From Oryzomonas japonica (GTDB lineage: Bacteria > Desulfobacterota > Desulfuromonadia > Geobacterales > Pseudopelobacteraceae), in contig NZ_VZQZ01000006.1 in assembly GCF_008802365.1 (NCBI RefSeq), forward strand, positions 1 through 64,000: DNA of 64,000 nucleotides, written 5' to 3'. The translations under genes and the position numbers were made by a program. Of this stretch, positions 59,026-64,000 are shown one piece after another; the first letter of the stretch is position 1; each line of letters begins with the position of its first letter. The notes beneath the pieces are model-generated. The model was not told where the DNA came from. It did no database searches and saw nothing but the letters and a program-made list of their open reading frames with translations.

Positions 59026-59242
59026 GCGCCCGTTTGTCGTACCGAACAGCTGCCTGTAGGATTTTCTCCACAGGTTGTCGCATATTCGTTAGCGGCACAA
59101 CCGGTGGCAAAGATGGGTGGTTAGGAAATAGTGTAGTCGTTAGTACGTGTTATGCTGATCGCTCCGGTTTGGCATGCTAATTGAGATATCCCATGACAAC
59201 GGATCAAACTGATCACATTTTCAAGAAAAGGAGAACGACACA
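59026..59242. other. Upstream region of the small secreted Cys-rich gene
   Basis: No gene is seen. TGGCATG-CTAA-TTGAG at 59170-59185 resembles a sigma-54 promoter (TGGCACG-N4-TTGCW) with the -12 element weak. AAAAGGAGAAC precedes the next start. Confidence 0.35.
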
Positions 59243-59563
59243 ATGAAAAGGAATATTGTCATGGGGATTGCCATTGCGCTGGGGGTGCTTTCAATCGGCG
59301 TCGCGGGCGCTTCAGCCGCCACCACCACCTCCTGCTGCAATGAGGGTGCCTGCTTTGATAAACCGTCCGCGCAGCAGTATAAGCAGGAGACTGCTCCACT
59401 GTCCGATGCCGTGAGGATCAAGGAAATAGAGTTGTCCCAACTGCTTGGGTATGATTCCACGATCATTGAAGTGCGCCAGCTTGAAGCCGAGATTAAGGAT
59501 CTTAAGGGGAGGATCGGGGCTGTGGCAAAAAAATACGATATCCAGGATTGTTGTCGAGGTTGA
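59243..59563 (+). CDS. Small secreted cysteine-containing protein
   Basis: The product is 106 residues with a signal peptide (NIVMGIAIALGVLSIGVAGASA). The mature part starts TTTSCCNEGACFDKPSAQQY, continues as an amphipathic alpha-helix (VRQLEAEIKDLKGRIGAVAKKYDI) and ends DCCRG. Two CC pairs and one further Cys suggest metal binding or disulfides, perhaps in a periplasmic zinc- or copper-binding role. No family is recognised; not an obvious part of the adjoining Hdr operon, which is on the other strand. Confidence 0.65.
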   Translation: MKRNIVMGIAIALGVLSIGVAGASAATTTSCCNEGACFDKPSAQQYKQETAPLSDAVRIKEIELSQLLGYDSTIIEVRQLEAEIKDLKGRIGAVAKKYDIQDCCRG

Positions 59564-59613
59564 AGGGCGCATGACACGAGATGAGCCGGGAGACAGCCCC
59601 CGGCTCATCCGGT

Positions 59614-60459
59614 TCAAAACTCCGCAGGCATGGCCTTGACCTGTTTCGCCGTGAACACCGGGCCGTCCTTGCAGACATAGACGTTGCCCACGTTGCAGCG
59701 GCCGCATTTGCCCAAGCCGCACTTCATGCGGTTCTCCAGGGTGGTGTAGACCTGCTCGTCCGTGAAGCCCAGCCGTTCCAGCACCGGAAGGGTGAATTTG
59801 ATCATGATCGGCGGGCCGCATACCAGGGCAATGGTGTTCTCTGCGCTGGGGGCCGTTTCCTCCAGGATGGTCGGCACGAAGCCTACCTTGCCGTCCCAAT
59901 CCGGCTCGTTGCCCCCCGGATCGACGGTCTTCACCAGCCGCACGTCTGCCCGTTCTTGCCATTCCTGCAACTCCCGCTTGTAGACCAGGTCCGCCTCGGT
60001 ACGGGCGCCGTAGACGATGGTGATGTCGCCGAACTTGTCGCGCCAGTCCAGGCAGTTCCAGATCAGGGTGCGCAACGGCGGCAGGGCGATGCCCCCCGCC
60101 ACGAAAACCAGGTTCTTACCGAAGAACTCCTCGATGGGGAAGGAGTTGCCGTAGGGACCGCGCACCCCCACGGTGTCCCCCGGCTCCAGGCGCCGCAGGG
60201 CCTCGGTCACCCGGCCGACGGCGCGAAAACAGCATTCGATATAACCCGTGCGGGTCGGCGAGGAGGCGATGCAGAAGGTGGACTCGCCGGCGCCGAAGGC
60301 GGAATACTCGGCAAACTGTCCGGCCCGGAAAGCAAAATCGTCCCTGACCGTCTCATCCTGGAAAACCAGGCGCAGGGTGCGCACATCCGGCGTCTCGTCG
60401 ATGACCTCGGCAACGGTGGCCAGGTGGGGGAGGTAGATGTTCTTGCTGTGATCACACAT
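59614..60459 (-). CDS. FAD/NAD(P)-binding subunit of Hdr/Flx-type complex
   Basis: This 281-residue ferredoxin-NADP-reductase-like protein has a FAD region (FRAGQFAEYSAFGAGESTFCIASSP), NAD-binding LVFVAGGIALPPLRTLIWNCL, and a C-terminal Fe-S motif CGLGKCGRCNVGNVYVCKDGPVF binding a 2Fe-2S cluster. This composition is that of FlxA/hydrogenase-gamma subunits that feed NAD(P)H electrons to heterodisulfide-reductase-like modules. It is the last gene of the minus-strand operon. Confidence 0.85.
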   Translation of the reverse strand: MCDHSKNIYLPHLATVAEVIDETPDVRTLRLVFQDETVRDDFAFRAGQFAEYSAFGAGESTFCIASSPTRTGYIECCFRAVGRVTEALRRLEPGDTVGVRGPYGNSFPIEEFFGKNLVFVAGGIALPPLRTLIWNCLDWRDKFGDITIVYGARTEADLVYKRELQEWQERADVRLVKTVDPGGNEPDWDGKVGFVPTILEETAPSAENTIALVCGPPIMIKFTLPVLERLGFTDEQVYTTLENRMKCGLGKCGRCNVGNVYVCKDGPVFTAKQVKAMPAEF

Positions 60460-60474
60460 TCAGGAAACCTTTTT

Positions 60475-60561
60475 TGCCACGGAGGCTTGGAGAACGCCAC
60501 AAACAAAAGCGTCTTGCATTTTGCTTTACGGTTTTCTCCGTGCCTCTGTGTCTCTGTGGCA
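60475..60561. repeat. Palindromic intergenic repeat, short copy 1
   Basis: TGCCACGGAGGC opens and GCCTCTGTGTCTCTGTGGCA closes this 87-bp unit. It fills the gap between the FAD subunit and the gene at 60565 and matches the ends of the other three copies. Confidence 0.7.
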
Positions 60562-60564
60562 GAT

Positions 60565-60933
60565 TTATGATGTTTGTAGTTTGGCGGCCATCTCCGCAAA
60601 TGCCTGGGCCTTGACTTTCAACTCCACGGGCCGGTTGTTGTCGCCGAAGCCGATGGTGATGACGCCCCCCACCAGTTGATGCTCCATCTCGGCGAACAGG
60701 ACCGCCGCCGGGTCCACCAGCAGGTTGCCGGACTGGATGAAACCCCGCTCGTGGAGCGCCGTCACGAACGCCTCCTGCTCAACCTTGGACACCTTCTTGA
60801 AAAGCTGCTTCCTGACCGCCGGGCCGCCGAACCACACATCCATCATGCGGGTGGTGTCCGATACCAGGGGATTGTCCTCGGGGGTGGTCATCTGGGCGGC
60901 GATGACGTGCCGTATGTTGATGAATCGTTCCAT
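60565..60933 (-). CDS. Hypothetical protein of the Hdr/Flx operon
   Basis: This 122-residue protein (MERFINIRHVIAAQMTTPEDNPLVSDTTRMMDVWFGG...HERGFIQSGNLLVDPAAVLFAEMEHQLVGGVITIGFGDNNRPVELKVKAQ) has no cysteine motif and no family I can name. It is soluble and has no signal. The conserved operon position between Fe-S and FAD subunits suggests an accessory or assembly role. The ATG at 60933 lies right after the palindromic repeat. Confidence 0.6.
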   Translation of the reverse strand: MERFINIRHVIAAQMTTPEDNPLVSDTTRMMDVWFGGPAVRKQLFKKVSKVEQEAFVTALHERGFIQSGNLLVDPAAVLFAEMEHQLVGGVITIGFGDNNRPVELKVKAQAFAEMAAKLQTS

Positions 60934-60948
60934 GGAAACCTCATTTTT

Positions 60949-61093
60949 CCACAGAGACACAGGGGAAGGCAAAAGAGAGAAAAACAAAATCGATCCGGGT
61001 AAAGACAAAAGGCAGAATAAGGACTTTGAAGCTTTTTTGTTTTTCCCTCGTTTTTGTCCTTGACCTTCTCTGTGTCTCTGCGTCTCTGTGGCA
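60949..61093. repeat. Palindromic intergenic repeat, copy 2
   Basis: CCACAGAGACAC at the left and GTCTCTGTGG at the right bound a 145-bp unit between the genes at 60565 and 61097. The interior shares AAAACAAAA, GGGTAAAG and TTGTTTTTCCC segments with copies 3 and 4. Confidence 0.75.
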
Positions 61094-61096
61094 GAT

Positions 61097-62101
61097 TTAT
61101 TTCTTGCTTATCTCGTTGACAATCGCAGCGATGTCGATCCCCACCGGGCAGAAGCGGATGCACCTGCCGCAGCCGGTGCAGAGCGTCTGGCCGAACTTGT
61201 CGTCGTAGTATTTGAACTTGTGCATGATGCGGTTGCGGTAGCGCTTGGGCTGGAGGTCGCGCGGGTTATGGCCCGAGGCGTGGTGGGTGAATTTCCAGAA
61301 ACCGCAGGCGTCCCAGCTCTTGCGGCGCTTGCCCGCCTTCTCGGTCCCCTCGTCCACGATGTCGAAGCAGTGGCAGGCCGGGCAGAGGAAGGCGCAGGCC
61401 CCGCAGCCGACGCAGCGCACGGCGATGCTGTCCCAGGCCGGGTCTTCGAAATGGTCGTCCAGCCAGGCCTTGACCTTTTTCAGGTCGAACTTCTCCGTCT
61501 GCGGTTCGGCCAGGGGAAGCGCCGGTGTGCCGTTCGGTTCGGCGAACAGTTCCCCGTGGTTGTTGACTAACGCCTCACCTTTGTCGGTGAAGGTCTCGCA
61601 GGCGTAGCCGCCCCCCTCCACCGGGGTCAGGAACAGGTCGCTCCCCTTGGGATCGGCCGGGGAAAGCCCAACGGCGGTGCAAAAACAGGCGTCGTCCGCT
61701 TGCGTACAGGCCAGGCCGACGATGGTGGTTTTCCTGCGGCGTTCCAGGAAAAACTCGTCCTTGTAGTCCCAGGAGAATACGGCGTCCAAAACCGGGATCG
61801 CGGCGGCGTCGCAGGGGCGCACCCCTACCAGGATCGTCTCCGGGAAGTTTGCGGGGCTTACATCCCTCAGCGTGACCTGCTGCCCCTCCTTGTCGTAGGA
61901 CATGATGTCCTCGCAGACCGGGAAAAAGGTCTCCTTGGCCGAACGGCGGGGCAACTGGTCGAGCACGATCCCGGCGGAGTCCGCCAGCGGACCGTACAGG
62001 GGCGTCCCGGCATCCATGCGCGGCGCAATGACCCGCTTGCCGTCGGCAATCAAATGATCGAGGAGTGCCTTCAGGTTGTTTTCCGAGATGTACTTGTGCA
62101 T
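61097..62101 (-). CDS. 4Fe-4S dicluster protein (sulfhydrogenase beta / FlxB-like)
   Basis: This 334-residue iron-sulfur protein has two clusters near the C-terminus: CVGCGACAFLCPACHCFD and CTGCGRCIRFCPVGID, after a domain with SPANFPETILVGVRPCDAAAIPVLD and FFLERRRKTTIVGLAC. It matches the beta subunit of sulfhydrogenases and anaerobic sulfite reductase subunit A. It should pass electrons between the FAD subunit and HdrA. The ATG at 62101 is 33 bp after the next gene; this junction has no repeat. Confidence 0.85.
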   Translation of the reverse strand: MHKYISENNLKALLDHLIADGKRVIAPRMDAGTPLYGPLADSAGIVLDQLPRRSAKETFFPVCEDIMSYDKEGQQVTLRDVSPANFPETILVGVRPCDAAAIPVLDAVFSWDYKDEFFLERRRKTTIVGLACTQADDACFCTAVGLSPADPKGSDLFLTPVEGGGYACETFTDKGEALVNNHGELFAEPNGTPALPLAEPQTEKFDLKKVKAWLDDHFEDPAWDSIAVRCVGCGACAFLCPACHCFDIVDEGTEKAGKRRKSWDACGFWKFTHHASGHNPRDLQPKRYRNRIMHKFKYYDDKFGQTLCTGCGRCIRFCPVGIDIAAIVNEISKK

Positions 62102-62134
62102 GTAAAACCTTTTTCACCGCAGGTAAATCCGCAG

Positions 62135-63055
62135 TTATTTTATAAAACTCTGGTCATCCTTCTCGTCGTACATCGCCAACGGCCCCTTTTCCCGCACCTC
62201 GAACCCGGCCTCGTAGTCGTACAGTTCTTTCAACTCCTTGGCCATCTTGCGGTTCAACAGGTTGAGCGGGATGTCCATGGGGCAGACTCGTTCGCACTCG
62301 GCGCAACCGGCGCAGCGGCCGGCCAGGTGCATGGCCCGGACGATGTGCCAGGCCGTGTTGCCGGCCGGGCGGGGGGTGGTCTCCACCATCTGTGGCTTGT
62401 TGCGGTCGCACAGACACTGCTCGCAAAAGCAGAACGGGCAGACCTGGCGGCAGGCGTAGCACTTGATGCACTTTTTGAACTGTTCTTTCCAGTAGGCCCA
62501 GCGCTCGGCCGGAGTCATGGCCTCCAGGCGGGCGATCTCGGCGCTGTATTTCCCCGCCAACTCGAGGGTGACTGGCCGCTGATCCGGCACGAAGTCGCAT
62601 CCCTGCGGTAGGTGGTTATCGCATTCGCGGCACTTGGGGGCGATGGTGTCGCCGGTCAGTTCCCGGGCAGGCTGGGCCGTGGAGGCCAGCACCCCGGCGC
62701 AGGGAACGCCGATCAGGTACAACTCCTCCCGCTTCAGTTGCGATTCCCCCAACAGCCCCACCAGCGCCTTCAGGTCGCACCCCTTGACCACGATGCCGAT
62801 CTTCCCGCCCTTGGGAATCTCCTTCTTGGCCTTGGTCAGATAGACGGCCAGATTGTTGACGCAGGCGGCGGAGAAGATCAGTTTGCCGGCATCGTCGGCC
62901 TGAGTAATGACCACCGGCTGGGCAGAACCTTTGCGCCGGGCGGCGGTGTAGCCGACCACGGCAATAACGCTGCGTTCCGACAGAATACGTCGCGCCTCGT
63001 CCTGTATGGCCTCGGTGATGGCGGTGTAGATGGATGTGTCGATGCTGTTTGTCAT
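62135..63055 (-). CDS. 4Fe-4S protein of the Hdr/Flx operon (FlxC-like)
   Basis: This 306-residue protein has a domain with VIAVVGYTAARRKGSAQPVVI and GIVVKGCDLKALVGLLGESQLKREELYLIGVPCAG, resembling coenzyme F420 hydrogenase/dehydrogenase beta subunits, and several cysteine motifs: CRECDNHLPQGCDF, CIKCYACRQVCPFCFCEQCLC and CAGCAECERVCPMD. At least two 4Fe-4S clusters are expected. It sits between the MvhD-like and dicluster genes. Confidence 0.8.
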   Translation of the reverse strand: MTNSIDTSIYTAITEAIQDEARRILSERSVIAVVGYTAARRKGSAQPVVITQADDAGKLIFSAACVNNLAVYLTKAKKEIPKGGKIGIVVKGCDLKALVGLLGESQLKREELYLIGVPCAGVLASTAQPARELTGDTIAPKCRECDNHLPQGCDFVPDQRPVTLELAGKYSAEIARLEAMTPAERWAYWKEQFKKCIKCYACRQVCPFCFCEQCLCDRNKPQMVETTPRPAGNTAWHIVRAMHLAGRCAGCAECERVCPMDIPLNLLNRKMAKELKELYDYEAGFEVREKGPLAMYDEKDDQSFIK

Positions 63056-63080
63056 ATGAAACCCTTAAAACCTTAAAATC

Positions 63081-63242
63081 TGCCACAGAGACACAGAGGC
63101 ACAGAGGAAAAACAAAGAGAAGAAACCAATCATCATTTGGGTAAAGCCAAAAACTATAAGCAGTTGCGGGGTATAATTCTTCAAAGCCTTTTGTTTTTCC
63201 CTCTGGACTCTCGTTTTTGAATTTCTCTGTGTCTCTGTGGCA
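63081..63242. repeat. Palindromic intergenic repeat, copy 3
   Basis: TGCCACAGAGACACAGAG opens and CTCTGTGTCTCTGTGGCA closes this 162-bp unit; the ends are exact inverted repeats over 18 bp. It lies between the MvhD-like gene and the gene at 62135. Confidence 0.85.
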
Positions 63243-63252
63243 GATGTTGATT

Positions 63253-63750
63253 TTAAATAGAATTATACGCTTCCCTCAACTCCGGTGTGTCGATAGCCCC
63301 GGACCACTGTTCCTCCAGGGCCAGTTCCCTGAACTCCTGCATCGGCCCCATGCCCCTGACCCGCTCGGTCAGGTCGGTGACCATCTCCACCCATTTGCCC
63401 CCCTCAGCGGCCGAGACCCAGGAGAATTGCAGGCGGCCCAGATCAACCCCCACGAACTCCAACAGCTTCCGGAAAGCCGCGAACCTGCGGCGGGCGTGGA
63501 AGTTGCCGGCAATGTAGTGGCAGTCGCCGGGATGGCAGCCGGACACCAGCACGCCATCGGCCCCCTGCTGGAAGGCCTTGAGGATGAAGACCGGGTCGAT
63601 GCGCCCGGTGCAGGGGAACTTGAGCACCCGTACGTTGGCCGGGTACTGCATGCGGCTGGTGCCGGCCAGGTCGGCCCCGGCATAGGTGCACCAGGTGCAG
63701 ACAAAGGCGATGATCTTCGGTTCGAAGTTGTGCTTTTCGGTATGGTGCAT
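63253..63750 (-). CDS. MvhD/FlxD-type iron-sulfur subunit
   Basis: This 165-residue protein has the MvhD signature: IAFVCTWCTYAGADLAGTSRMQYP, VRVLKFPCTGRIDPVFILKAFQQGADGVLVSGCHPGDCHYIAGN, whose cysteines bind a 2Fe-2S cluster. MvhD links a hydrogenase or flavin module to HdrA. All positions are Cys, none Sec. It begins 10 bp from the right end of repeat copy 3 and is preceded by copy 4. Confidence 0.9.
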   Translation of the reverse strand: MHHTEKHNFEPKIIAFVCTWCTYAGADLAGTSRMQYPANVRVLKFPCTGRIDPVFILKAFQQGADGVLVSGCHPGDCHYIAGNFHARRRFAAFRKLLEFVGVDLGRLQFSWVSAAEGGKWVEMVTDLTERVRGMGPMQEFRELALEEQWSGAIDTPELREAYNSI

Positions 63751-63770
63751 TTTTGATCCTTAAACCGTTT

Positions 63771-63935
63771 TGCCACAGAGACACAGAGACACAGAGGAAA
63801 ACAAAAAAGAGAAAAACCAATGTTTTTGGGTAAAGCCAAAGGCTAAAGCAGAATGGGGGAATAACTCTTTAAAGTTTTTTGTTTTTCCCCACGCTTTGTC
63901 TTTGCCGTTCTCCGTGTCTCTGTGTCTCTGTGGCA
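63771..63935. repeat. Palindromic intergenic repeat, copy 4
   Basis: TGCCACAGAGACACAGAG opens this 165-bp unit, which closes with GTGTCTCTGTGGCA, between the last gene fragment and the MvhD-like gene. The interior is closely related to copy 3 (AAACCAA, GGGTAAAGCCAAA, TTTTGTTTTTCCC). Confidence 0.85.
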
Positions 63936-63944
63936 GATTTTTTC

Positions 63945-64000
63945 TTACAAAGACTCGATCATCGCCACGATCTGCTCATCGGTATACCCATCCAACTCCA
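63945..64000 (-). CDS. C-terminus of a probable HdrA-like subunit (partial)
   Basis: The last 18 codons read ELDGYTDEQIVAMIESL then TAA, the tail typical of HdrA-type heterodisulfide reductase subunits (GYTDEQI.AMI). Most of the gene lies past the window end. It is the most upstream visible gene of the operon, consistent with an hdrA-mvhD order. Confidence 0.55.
   Translation of the reverse strand, partial: ELDGYTDEQIVAMIESL

Noticed and set aside
63081-63935. CRISPR array from the repeated CACAGAGACACAGAG units
   Set aside because: Only inverted end repeats at gene junctions, no regular direct repeats with unique spacers.

Overview
The window comes from a strictly or facultatively anaerobic, metal-metabolising, high-GC bacterium, most likely of the Geobacter group (Desulfuromonadota/Geobacterales). 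The grounds are a mercury-methylation pair (hgcA-hgcB), a heterodisulfide-reductase/flavin oxidoreductase operon, a Fur-controlled ferrous-iron uptake operon, a di-heme cytochrome c peroxidase with rubrerythrin, selenocysteine synthase (selA), and c-di-GMP (GGDEF/EAL, PilZ) genes. The species cannot be fixed from the sequence alone. No tRNA, rRNA or CRISPR array was seen.

Layout. 1-2780 is a lower-GC accessory patch: an IS3 transposase end, a SIR2-domain gene of defence type, an ISL3 transposase remnant and a vapBC toxin-antitoxin pair. 2850-14100 holds pcnB, a secreted hydrolase, a PilZ protein, a universal stress protein, a five-gene minus-strand operon (msrA, msrB, disulfide reductase, thioesterase, TVP38 membrane protein), a TetR gene with operator-like palindromes in front of itself and of a MotB/OmpA gene, and a ROK sugar kinase. 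14157-28800 is housekeeping: glmU-GGDEF/EAL-uvrA on the minus strand and prmA-rsmE-zinc ribbon-mutL-miaA-hfq-AI-2E transporter-DUF512 on the plus strand. 28800-33000 has small zinc-ribbon proteins, a diacylglycerol kinase-like gene and a peroxide-defence set: a PerR-like Fur-family regulator that apparently starts at AUC, rubrerythrin and cytochrome c peroxidase. Two matching 7-1-7 operators link the regulator and rubrerythrin. 33172-37265 is the feo operon under a near-consensus Fur box. 37700-42960 carries a PHP-glycosyltransferase fusion, an alpha/beta hydrolase and a GH3-type adenylating enzyme.

43000-51150 is the most striking part, a mercury/arsenic locus. A cysteine-rich MarR gene, hgcA and hgcB run on the minus strand and an ACR3 arsenite exporter diverges from them. 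An ArsR regulator, an ArsP-type permease, two thioredoxin-like proteins, a CcdA-like protein, a NifX-like protein and a DUF134 protein follow. hgcA is interrupted by an in-frame UGA (codon 35) followed by a hairpin with the size and position of a bacterial SECIS element, so HgcA is probably a selenoprotein here; selA lies 9 kb away. A copy of the MarR-promoter operator motif sits 20 bp in front of hgcA.

51159-59560 holds galE, a TIM-barrel isomerase, a potassium channel, a GntR regulator, selA-ispD-histidine kinase-thiol oxidoreductase and a small secreted cysteine-rich protein. 59614-64000 is a minus-strand Hdr/Flx-type electron-transfer operon. Four of its five complete gene junctions are filled by related palindromic repeats ending in GCCACAGAGACAC / GTGTCTCTGTGGC.
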